A DNA stretch of 35,935 bases from an uncultured Clostridia bacterium (GTDB lineage Bacteria; Bacillota; Clostridia; TANB77; CAG-508), in assembly GCA_948528155.1 (NCBI GenBank), contig CAOSZT010000004.1, positions 1-35,935 on the forward strand, given 5' to 3'. Below, piece after piece: positions 22,772 to 34,400 of this stretch. Both the position numbers and the translations under genes were made by a program. Positions within the stretch are counted from its first letter, which is position 1, and each line of letters opens with the position of its first letter. The notes beneath the pieces are model-generated. The model saw only the letters and a list, made by a program, of their open reading frames with translations, was not told the origin of the DNA and did not search any database.

Positions 22772-25204
22772 ATGTTTCAAAATATAAATGAAAACACAAT
22801 AGATAGTGTAAATTATAAGGATGTTAGAACTGAAAGAAAAAAAATAGATTTGTTTACAGATGTTTTTTCTCTAAAAAATATACCAATATATGTAATTTCT
22901 CTTATGATTTCAATGGTAGGTATTACAGGAGGAATTTCGCCTTTTAGTGTTAGTATTTTAGCTGCTTGTATTGTAAATTCAATACCATTATTAGGTGTAG
23001 TGCTTTTTAGCTGTATAGGTAATTGTATAAGTTTTGGAATTAGTGGATTGTTACAATATATATTAACTGCTTTAGTACTAATTGTTACAATGTTTGTTAT
23101 AAGACCTATATGTAATGATGAAGATAAAAATGAAAGTGTTAGATTGTCTAAAAATGTTTTTATTGCTACTCTAATAATTGGTTTTGCTCAATTAGGACTT
23201 TCTGGGTTTACTGTTTATGATATTTTATCAATAGTTTCTTTTGCAATAATAGCAGTAGTATTTTATAAAATATTTGTGAATTCTATTGGAGTTATTAGAG
23301 ATTTTAATGAAGGCAAAGCATTTTCTATAGAGGAGATTTTAGGTGCTAGTTTGATGCTTGCAATATCAGTAGGTGCTTTTGGAGAATTGACTGTTTTTAG
23401 TTTTTCTATTAGAAATATTTTAAGTATATTAATAGTTTTAATTTTAGGTTGGAAAAATGGTGTTTTAGTTGGTACAACTGCAGGAGTTACAATTGGAGTT
23501 ACAATTGGAGTTATTACTTCTTCTGATCCAGTAATGGTTGCTGCTTATGCTATTTCTGGAATGATTGCTGGTATTTTGAATAAGTTTGGTAAATTGGGTG
23601 TTATTGTTGGATTTTGTTTAGGGAACATAGTTCTTGCTTATGTTTCTAATGGTTATACTGTGGAATTAATACATTTTAAAGAGATATTAATTGCTTCTAT
23701 CGGGTTGTTGGCTGTACCAAAGTCTATTCAGATTAATATAGAGGAATTTATTGGAAATTCTAAATTATTGCCTATTTTTCCTGATAGAGCTTTAAATAAA
23801 AGTAAGGAAACAGCAGAAAAATTAAATAATGTTTCTGAAACTATTCAAGAAATAGCAAATACATATAGAAATGAAGATGTTGTGGTTAATAATCAGCCTA
23901 TAAAGTCTAATAAAGAGATTTTTGTTTCAGAGCTTTTAGAAAATTTAACTGGATATGAAAATAATATGTTATATGAGGATTTATCAAATGGAGATGGTCC
24001 TATTGTAAATGAGATTTTTAATTTACTAATTGATAAGCAAGAAATAACACGAGAACAGTTATTGGATATTTTTGCAAAATGTAATAGTTATATTATTGGT
24101 TTTGAGGATAAAAAAATTAGTAAGTTTTTAGAGGGTAATATTTTGCAAATGGTTAGAGTTATTAATATGTCTTATAAAATCAGTAAGTCTAGTTTTGTAT
24201 GGCAGAAAAGATTTGAAGAAAATAAGAAAAATATAGAAACTCAATTACAAGGTGTATCAAAAGCTATTTCAAGTATTGCTGAAAATATTGAAAAAAATAT
24301 AGAGAGTGAAGAATTATTTAGTAATGAGAAAAAACAGCTAATAGAATTGTTGAGACAAAAAGATATACAAATACAAGAAATTTCAATTCAAAAAAATGGT
24401 AGATTTTTAATTGAATTGTATATGGAAAGGTCAAATAATACTGATATTGAGTATATTTCTAAAATACTTACAGATGTATTAAAGGAAAAAATAGTTTTTA
24501 ATCAAGAGGCTAGTATTGGTACTAGATTGAACTTTCTGTCTGATGATAAATTTGTTATGGCTATTGGTAATTCTGAGGTTACAAAGAGTAATAGTAATGT
24601 TTCAGGTGATAGTATTTTAAATATTAGATTAAAAGATGGTAAATATTTAGTAGCTTTAAGTGATGGTATGGGTTCAGGAAATGAGGCAAGACAGAGTAGT
24701 AATAAGGCTTTAAAAATGTTAGAAAATCTTTTATTGTCTGGTTTTGATAAAAAGACTTCTCTTGAATTGATTAATTCAAGTTTGATTAATCAAAATGATG
24801 AAATTTTTGCTACTTTGGATATTGCTATTATTGATTTGTATAGTGGTAATGTTGAATTTATAAAGAGTGGTGCTTGCCCAACTTATTTTAAGGCTAATAA
24901 CAAAGTTCAGGTTATTAAAGCAAATTCACTTCCAGCTGGTATAATTAATGAGGCTAATTTGCAGTTGTTTGATAGAGATATTGCTGAAGGTGAGATTATG
25001 GTTATGTGTACTGATGGTATTTTGGATTCTAATGTTGAGTATAAGAATAAAGAGTTGTGGGTTAAGTATCTATTAGAAGATTTGGAGACAAATAATACTA
25101 AGAAGATTGCTGATTTAGTTTTAAATGAGGCAATTGACAATTGTTATGGTGTTGCTAAAGATGATATGAGTGTTGTGGCTTGTAAGTTTTTAAGTAAAGT
25201 TTGA
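22772..25204 (+). CDS. spoIIE: Stage II sporulation protein E, PP2C-type phosphatase
   Basis: An 810-residue polytopic membrane phosphatase. In endospore formers it dephosphorylates SpoIIAA to activate the forespore sigma factor F and acts at the polar septum. ATG 22772 follows GAGGTGG. Layout: a short cytoplasmic N terminus, about ten membrane helices (about 37-320), a regulatory linker (about 325-580) and a PP2C-type domain at the C terminus. Metal-binding motifs are intact: SD631GMGSGNEA, CTD748GILD and KD797D798MSVVA. Length is normal for the family. It is a strong marker that the organism descends from spore formers. It is single in its transcript here, with a terminator behind it. Confidence 0.93.
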   Translation: MFQNINENTIDSVNYKDVRTERKKIDLFTDVFSLKNIPIYVISLMISMVGITGGISPFSVSILAACIVNSIPLLGVVLFSCIGNCISFGISGLLQYILTALVLIVTMFVIRPICNDEDKNESVRLSKNVFIATLIIGFAQLGLSGFTVYDILSIVSFAIIAVVFYKIFVNSIGVIRDFNEGKAFSIEEILGASLMLAISVGAFGELTVFSFSIRNILSILIVLILGWKNGVLVGTTAGVTIGVTIGVITSSDPVMVAAYAISGMIAGILNKFGKLGVIVGFCLGNIVLAYVSNGYTVELIHFKEILIASIGLLAVPKSIQINIEEFIGNSKLLPIFPDRALNKSKETAEKLNNVSETIQEIANTYRNEDVVVNNQPIKSNKEIFVSELLENLTGYENNMLYEDLSNGDGPIVNEIFNLLIDKQEITREQLLDIFAKCNSYIIGFEDKKISKFLEGNILQMVRVINMSYKISKSSFVWQKRFEENKKNIETQLQGVSKAISSIAENIEKNIESEELFSNEKKQLIELLRQKDIQIQEISIQKNGRFLIELYMERSNNTDIEYISKILTDVLKEKIVFNQEASIGTRLNFLSDDKFVMAIGNSEVTKSNSNVSGDSILNIRLKDGKYLVALSDGMGSGNEARQSSNKALKMLENLLLSGFDKKTSLELINSSLINQNDEIFATLDIAIIDLYSGNVEFIKSGACPTYFKANNKVQVIKANSLPAGIINEANLQLFDRDIAEGEIMVMCTDGILDSNVEYKNKELWVKYLLEDLETNNTKKIADLVLNEAIDNCYGVAKDDMSVVACKFLSKV

Positions 25205-25240
25205 GATTTTACACTTTTGTGTTAAATCTCTTTTTTGTGT
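25202..25240 (+). terminator. Intrinsic terminator after spoIIE
   Basis: GAGATTTTACAC pairs with GTGTTAAATCTC (one mismatch, loop TTTT) and is followed by a T-run (CTTTTTTGTG). The stem begins at the spoIIE stop codon. Confidence 0.8.
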
Positions 25241-25495
25241 TTTTTAGTTTTTAAGGAAATTTTAAGATAAAGAGTGAATGGAAAAAAGTGAGTAACCGTA
25301 AGTAATAGAAAGGATTTTTGGTGTTTTGTAATTAAAAAGTAATGTAAATTTAATATAATTATGTTTATTTGTAAGTAAATGTTCCGTAGTATTTGATAAC
25401 TGTTGTTAAATTTAGGAAAAAAGGCTATATTTCAATTTATATGTTTTGATATTATAATGTAATAGAATATTATTTATAATTTAGGAGAGATTTGT
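25241..25495. other. Intergenic leader of the giant adhesin
   Basis: An AT-rich region with several TATAAT-like hexamers (25354-25359, 25453-25458, 25475-25480), but none has a good -35 box at 16-18 nt. A promoter must lie here because spoIIE ends in a terminator, but I cannot choose one. AGGAG at about 25483-25487 serves ATG 25496. Confidence 0.4.
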
Positions 25496-28400
25496 ATGGA
25501 GAATATTAGGAACTTTGTGTTAAAAAATAAATATAGACTTCTTTTATTTTCTTTTGGTTTATTGTTGGTACTTATTATCTTTTTTGGATGTATGGGGATT
25601 TTTAAGAGCCAAAATATAAGTAAAACAGGAGAAGGAAGTGCAAAGGCAGCTGATACAACTGTGCCAGAGGGATATATACCAATTAGTTCTGTAAGTGATT
25701 TTGATAAAATTAGAGAAGATCTTTCAGGAAAGTATTTTTTGACTACAGATATTGATATGTCAGGTGTACAGTTTGATGTAATAGGACAAACAGCAAATGA
25801 ATCATTTAAGGGTATTTTTGATGGAAATGGTCATACAATAAGAAATTTATCAATTGAATCTGATAATGCTTATGTTGGTTTGTTTGGATATATAAATGGT
25901 GGAACTGTTCAAAATTTGATTATAGAAGATATTAGTGTAAAAGGGACAATTGAAGGGACTAGTTCAACCTTATATATGGGAGCATTGGCTGGATATGTAA
26001 ATGCTATAATTATTGATAATGTAAATATAATAGGGAATAATAGTGTTATTACTAATACAGAAAATGTAAAAAATTATTATATAGGTGGAATGATTGGAAA
26101 TGTAGATAATAATCAATCTGATAAAACAAAAGGGAATATAACTAATTGTAGTAGTATTGTAAATATAAGAGATGTTTCTGTAAGTTCATCAACGACTAGT
26201 TATATAGGGGGGTTAATTGGAAATTCTAAAGATACTATAATTAATAAATCATTTTCAAAGTCTACTATACAATCAGATTCAGGAGTGTTTGTAGGAGGTT
26301 TAATTGGAAATGCTAATCATTCTGCGATTGCAGATTGTTATTCAAATACTAATATAAATGTAAATACTACTAAATTAAATTATGTAGGAGGATTAATAGG
26401 ATTTGCACGTAATACAAATAGTTTTTATGGTTCTGGAATGACAATAAAAACATCTTATTCGTCAGGACATATTGTTGTTAAAAAAGAAGGTGATCAAAGC
26501 GACACAAATATTGGTGGTTTAGTAGGAGGGACAGATGGAACAAACAGTTCTACGGCATTATATAGGGTAGGAATTAATAATGTATATACAACAGTGAATA
26601 TTGATGCAAATTTAGATATATCAAAAGGAATTGTAGGAAGTTTAATAGGAGATGTTAAATTTCTTAATATGCATAGTGTATATTCTATTGGTAATGTAAA
26701 TGTAGAATCTACAAATACGGGAACATTAATAGGTGGATTAACTGGTAGGGTACAATCAGATATTGTAGAAATTATGTCAAAACCATATCCTACTGTAGAT
26801 ATAACAAAAGAATTATCATATTGGGTACCAGAAACAACAAAGATTCCAGTACATAATACAACATCAGGTGAACATAGGACAATACAGGAAATGTTATATA
26901 AAAATAATTATAGTGATTGGAAAGATTTTGATACAATGTGGGGAATGAAACCTAATAAAGGAAGTTTACCATATTTATTGAGTTTAGGTCCAAATGATGA
27001 AATTTTAGAGGAAAATATAGATTATATTAAGTTTGAAGGAGAAGGAACAGAAAATAATCCATTTATTATAGATAATACAGATAAGTTTAATATTTTATCT
27101 TCATTTTCAGGAAAAGGTTATTATAAACTAGCAAATGATATAGATGCAAGTAGTTTAAAGGATTTTTATTTTGTTGGTACAAAAGGAATACCATTTACTG
27201 GTGTATTTGATGGAAATGGTTGTACAATAAGAAATTTATCACTTGAGTTTGAAGATATTTATGTTGGTATGTTTGGGTATATAAGTGGTGGAACTGTTAA
27301 AAATTTAACTTTAGATAATGTTAATGTAACTTCTACATATTCTAAAGAGATATTGCATGTTGGTGGATTAGCAGGATATATTACAGAAGGGGCAATTATA
27401 GAAAATGTAAATATAACAGGAAATAGTGTTATTATTGAAACAGAGAATGGAAATACTTCTTATGTAGGTGGATTGGTAGGATTTTCTGGTTTAGATTCTG
27501 TAATAAAACAAAGTAGCACATCTGGAAATGTAAATACAAAAGCAACTAGACTTAAATATGCTGGTGGATTAGTTGGATATATATCAAGTTCTACAATAGA
27601 GAATTCTAACAGTAATGTACAAGTGTTAAATGATTCACAGTCATCAACATCTTGTAATTTAGGAGGTTTGATAGGAGGAGCTTCTAAAGGGATTGTAAGT
27701 AATTGTAATAGTAGTGGAGCAATAATAAATAATTCAACAGATATTGCTCAGATTTTTATAGGTGGTTTAATTGGAGATGTTACAGGTGTATCAAATATAA
27801 CTAGCTCATACTCTAATTCTTCTATAGTTTCTAAATCTGGAGGATATATAGGTGGATTACTTGGAAGACTTTCAGGTGGTAAAGTGAGTGAATGTTATTC
27901 AAATGCTGATATAAATTTGAATACTAAACATATAAATTATACAGGTGGATTAATAGGTAGTGTAATAACTTCGAATGTAACTATAGAGAAATCATATTCT
28001 AAAGGTAATATTGTAGTTGTAAAAAGTGAGGGGACAACTGCAAATTATATAGGTGGTTTAATTGGAAGCAGTGGTGCAATTGCCAGAAATGTGTATTCAA
28101 CTGTGGATATAGAAACAAGTTTAGGAAGTACTACATCAAATATAGGTAGTTTAATTGGATATTCTACAGGGAATATTATAAATGGTTATTCTGTAGGTAA
28201 GTTAAATGTAGATTTAAAACATTCAAATACATATATTGGAGGTTTAGTTGGAAAAGGAACAGGAACATCTACAAATTCATATTGGGCGATGGATATTACT
28301 GGAGTTGGTGTTTCTGCTGGTGCTTCTGATAATGGTAGAAGAATAGAGGAGATGTTCAACAAAGATAATTATACTGATTGGGAGTTTGATACAATTTGGG

Positions 28401-31400
28401 GTATAAAAGAAAATGGAGAAAGTTTACCTTATTTGTTGTGTTCAGGTATAATAGATGAAGTGTTAGAAGATAATTTTTCTTATTTGACATATAAAGGAAG
28501 CGGAACAGAACAAGATCCTTATATTGTAGAAACATTAGAACAATTAAAAGAAATAAATTTATTTAATGGAAGTAAATATTTTAAATTGGCTAATAATATT
28601 GATGCTTCTGGAGTAAGTGATTTTTATACTATTGGTAGAGACGGAAAGAATTTTTCTGGTAAATTAGATGGTGATAATAATACAATTAGTAATTTGACAA
28701 TTAATTCTAATGATGATTATGTTGCTTTATTTAGAGAAAATGAAGGTACAATCAAGAATTTAAAATTAAGTAATATTACAGTTAATTCAAATTATGCAGG
28801 TGCAACAGCTTATGTAGGTGGACTTGTTGCTGATAATAAGGGAATTATACAAAATGTAGAGATAGATGGAAATATAAATAATGTTGCTAATGTTACTAAT
28901 TTACATATAGGGCAAATTGTAGGATATAATACAGGATTAGTACTTGATAGTAAAACAAATGGAGTTGTAAATAATACTGGAACAGTAATAAATTTATTTA
29001 TGGGACAAGTAGTTGGAAGTAATGATAATATGGTTGTAAAAGTTCATAATACAGGAACACTAAAAAATACAGGTACTGTTACAACTGCATATATAGGAGG
29101 AATAGTAGGTAAAAATAACACATATAGTTTAATAAAATTATGTAGTAATGAAGGAAATATTGAAGTAAGTGAAATAGCTACTTTAAAAGAAGGTGGAATT
29201 GCAGGAAGTTCAGCAAAACGTATATTAGATTCATATAGTAAAGGAACAGTATCTATTAGTGCTAGGACTGCAAGAATAGGAGGAATTGTAGGAGAAAATA
29301 CAGGAAGTGTTATAAATACATATTCAGTAGATAGTATTCAAAAAACAGTTACTAGTACTACGGTTTTAGGTGGTATTACTGGATATAATTCAGGAACTGG
29401 AGTTGTAGTAACATCTTCTTATTGGAATATTGAAGGAATAGAAGAGCAAACAGGAAAAGGAACTTTAAAGACATTAGAAGAGTTACAACAACAAAGTACT
29501 TTTGAAAATTGGGATTTTGATAATATATGGTCAATAGGAAATGGTAATATATCAAGAACTGTTGGTGTAACAAATTCACCAGTATTTAATGAAAAACTTG
29601 AGAATTATTTTTATAATGATGGTTTTTGGGAATGGCATTCAAGTTATGAAACTACTGGAACATATAAAGGTGAACATATTTTTATTGATAGAGATAAAAT
29701 AGGATTTTATGGATATAATTCTAAAGATTTTCTTTATAAAGACAATGGAGAAAATGCAAGTAATGAAAAAACTTTTAGATTTGCAATAGATGAAACAAAG
29801 GCAAATCATACAGCTTTAGATGGTGCAGGACTTTTGTTTGACGCAAATAGAGTTGATGACAAATTGTCAGGATATGTATTATTAATAAGAAAAGATAAGA
29901 TTTGTATTTATAGATTAGATAATGTAGATATTAATGAATTTGAAAAAACATCAGGTAAAACAATAGAAGACTATGCTGGACAACCAATTGCAAGTTGTGA
30001 TAAAACTTTAATATCAACATCAATACACAATTTAGTTGTAGAAACATCTCCAACAAGAGTAACAGTAGTAGATAATGGTGAGCAAATTTTTGATGTTAAT
30101 TTAGATAGTTCAAAACATGCTGGAGGAGATTATGCTTTAATTACATCTTATTCTAAGAGTACTACAGGAACTAGCGAAGTATACTTTATGTTAGATGAGA
30201 TAGATGTAGGTTATACAGTTCCTGTATATAAAGTTGATGAGTATAATAGACCATTACCAGGTGTTAAATTTGAAATTAAAAATGAAGCAGATGAAGTTGT
30301 AAAAGAAGGATTAACAGATGAAAAGGGTATATTTTATATAGAAGATTTAGAAAAAGGAAGATATACATTACAAGAAGTACAAACAATTTTTGGATATGCT
30401 TTAGTAACAGAAATATATGATTTTAATTTGGCAACAGATGGTAAAGCATATGATGTTAATACAAATAAAGAGATTAAATATTTTAGGATTAGAAATGTAC
30501 CAATAAACTTCTATTTCTATGTATATGATAAAGATGGAAATGGAATACCAGGACGTCATTATTATTTATATGATAGTGATGGTAAAATAGTATGTGATTC
30601 AGATGGAAATCCAAGAGTGTTTACTTCAGATTCAACTGGAAAAGTTTACTTTGATGGAATTGATTCTGGAAGATATACATATAAGCCAGCAGGTGGTGGT
30701 AATGGATATGTACCAAATGGAAATGGATATGGTGTTACAATAGATAAAGATGGAACTGTAACTTTTGATGGAAATTCTAATGGTAATATAATAGAAGATG
30801 GAATTAAAGGTACTGTAGAAATTGGTAATAGTGGAAATGTTTCAGATGTTATTTATGGAGTATATGATAAAGATGGAAATCCTATTTTAGATGCTGATGG
30901 AAATCCAATAAAAATAACAACTGGTGAAGATGGAAAATGTGAAGTTGATTTAGGGCCAGGAGATTATACTATTAAAGAAGAAAGTGTTCCAGATGGTTAT
31001 AAGCCAGGTGATAATACAATTGATGTTACTGTAAAAGGTGATGGAAGTGTTGAGTATGAAGGTGAAACAGGTGGAATTATAGAAATTGAAAAAATAGTTG
31101 GAATTATTGGTATAGAGCATAAAGACAGTGAAACTAATGGCGGAATATCTGGATCTATATTTGGAGTATATGATAAAGATGGAAATCCAGTTACAGATGA
31201 AAATGGTGATCCAATAAAAATTATAACTGGAGAAGATGGAACTGGAAAAATAGAGTTAGAGCCAGGAGATTATGATATAATACCTGAAGAATTCCCAGAT
31301 GGTTATGAAATTGATAATAATAAGATAGGGGTTTCTGTAAAAGAAGATGGAAGTGTAGAATATGATGGTGATACTACTATATCTACTATAAGGAAAGCAA

Positions 31401-34400
31401 CTGTTACAATAAAGAAATGTGAAAAAAATACAACAATTGGTTTACAGGGAGCAGAAATAGCAATATATGATGAAAATGGAAATCCAATACTAGATAGTGA
31501 AGGTAATCCAATTAGATTAATTACAGATGAAAATGGTGAAGTACATGTAACATTGAGGTCTGGTACATATAAATTTCAAGAAATAACTGCACCAGATGGA
31601 TATGTATTAAATAATACAATGTATAAATTTACAGTTTCAAGTACTGGAAAAGTAACATTTATAGCTAATGAAGATGGTATAAATTCAGAAGGAATTATAT
31701 ATAATGAAAGAGTTTATGGGGAAGTAACAATTTATAAGTATTTGATAAATACAACAATTGGCTTAGAAGGAGCAGAAATAGCAATATATGATGACAAAGG
31801 AAATGCAATTTTAGGCAGTGATGGAAACCCATTTACAGTTATAACAAATGCAAATGGAGTTGTGAGATTTAGGATAACACCAGGAACATATCAATTCCAA
31901 GAAATAGTAGCACCTGATGGATATAATATAAATAGTACAATGTATAAATTTACTGTATCAAATAGTGGTGAAGTGAGTTTTATAGTAAATGCAGATGGTG
32001 TAAATTCAAATGGTATTATATATAATGAAAGAAAAGAAGGTTATGGTCTTGTAACAATAAAAAAATATGAAACTGGAACTACAAATGGATTACAAGGGGC
32101 AGAATTTGGAATATATGATGAAGATGGAAATCCAGTTTTAGATAAAGATGGAAACCATATGATAATAACAACAAATGAAAATGGAGATGCACAGGTTTCA
32201 CTAGAGCCAGGAACATACCAATTTAAAGAAGAAAATGCACCATATGGATATAAAAAAGATGACACAATGTATAAGTTTGTAGTAGCAAAAGATGGTAGTG
32301 TACAATTTGTAGAAAATGCAGATGGTGTAAATTCAGAAGGAATTATATATAATGAAAGAGTTTATGGAGAAGTAATAATTTATAAGTATTTGATAAATAC
32401 AACAATTGGACTAGAAGGAGCACAAATAGCAATATATGATGATAAAGGAAATGCAATTTTAGATAGTGATGGAAACCCATTTAGAGTTACAACAAATGCA
32501 AATGGAATTGTGAAATTTAAAATAACACCAGGAACATATCAATTCCAAGAAGTAACAGCACCAGATGGATATGAGATAAATGGTACTATGTATAAATTTA
32601 CTGTATCAAATAGTGGTGAAGTTAGTTTTGTAGTAAATGCAGATGGTGTAAATTCAAATGGTATTATATATGATGAAAGAAAAGAAGGTTATGGTCTTGT
32701 AACAATTAAGAAATATGAGACTGGAACTACTATAGGGTTAGAAGGTGCAGTAATTAAAATTTATGATGAAAATGGTCGTGAAATTTTAGACGATGATGGT
32801 AAACCATTAAAGTTGACAACAAATGCAGAAGGAAATGCACAAATTTCGTTAGAGCCAGGAATATATCATTTTAGAGAGATACAAGCACCAGCAGGATATA
32901 AAATAAATAATACTATGTATAAATTTGTGGTAAATGACGATGGTAGTGTGGAATTTGTTGCAAATGCAGATGGTATAAATTCAAATGGTATTATTTACAA
33001 TGAAAAAATTGAAGTTTTTGGAAATGTTGTAATTATAAAAAGAGAAAAAGGAACTGAAATAGGATTAAAAGGTGCAGTAATTGGAATATATGACGAAAAT
33101 GGAAATCCAATTTTAGATAGTGATGGAAATCCTGCTAGATTTACTACAGATGATAATGGAAGAATAGAGTTCCAAATAACATCAGGAATATATCAATTTA
33201 AAGAGGAAGTTGCACCAGATGGATATATTTTAAATGATATAATGTATAAGTTTAAAGTATCAGAAAATGGTACTGTAACATTTATAGATAATGTGGATGG
33301 TGTAAATTCAAATGGTATTATATATAATGAAAGGGTTTATGGAGAGGTTATTATTTATAAGTATTTAACTGGAACAACTATAGGAATTGAGGGTGCAGTA
33401 ATTGGAATATATGATGAAAATGGAAATGCAATTTTAGATAGTGCTGGAAAACCATTACAGTTTGAAACAGATGAAAATGGTCAAGTAAAATTCCAGATAC
33501 TACCAGGTACTTATCAGTTTAAAGAGGTTGTAGCACCAGCTGGGTATATTTTAAATGATACTTTGTATAAATTTACAGTTTCTAATAATGGTGTTGTAAC
33601 TTTTGTTCCAAATGTAGATGGTATAAATTCAAATGGTATTATTTATAATGATAAAATAGAAGGTTTTGCACAAGTTATTATTAAAAAATATGAAAAAGAT
33701 ACTAATATTGGATTAGCAGGTGCAATTATTGGAATATATGATGAAGATGGAAATCCTTTAAAAGATAATGATGGAAACATAATAAAATTAGAGACTAATG
33801 AAAATGGAAAAGTTCAAATAGCTTTACCAATAGGTATTTATCAATTTAAAGAAATAAAAGCTCCTTATGGATATGATTTGAATGATACTATGTATAAATT
33901 TGAAATTTCTAAAGATGGCACTGTTACTTTTATAGATAATAATGGAATTATATATAATGAATTGTTGGAAGGTTATACTCATATTATACTTAAAAAGTAT
34001 GAGAAAGATACAACAAAGGGATTAGCAGGTGCTATTATTGGAATTTATGATAATTCTGGAAATCCAATTTTAGATGAACAACAAAAACCTATTAAATTAA
34101 CAACTGATCAAAATGGAGAAGTAAAGCTTATATTAGGACCAGGAACATATCAATACAAAGAAGAAAAGGCACCAGATGGATATGTATTAAATGATACAGT
34201 TTATAGATTTGTAATTTCAGAAGATGGAATTGTAACTTTTATAGATAATACACATGGAATTATTTACAATGAGAAAGTTAAGGTTTATGGACATGTATTA
34301 ATTAAGAAATATGAAAAAGATACAACAATAGGTTTGGCTGGTGCAGTAATTGGAATATATGATGAACAAGGTAATCCAATTATAGATAGTGATGGAAATG

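Noticed and set aside
25575..25590. Lipoprotein box in the N-terminal helix of the giant adhesin (FFGC)
   Set aside because: Residues before the Cys (Phe-Phe-Gly) do not fit the lipobox, and the protein has a C-terminal wall-sorting signal instead.
25660..29560. IgA-specific metallopeptidase (M26) for the GLUG-bearing protein
   Set aside because: GLUG turns occur in that family, but no HExxH zinc site is seen anywhere in the 3337-residue translation. An adhesin is the better call.
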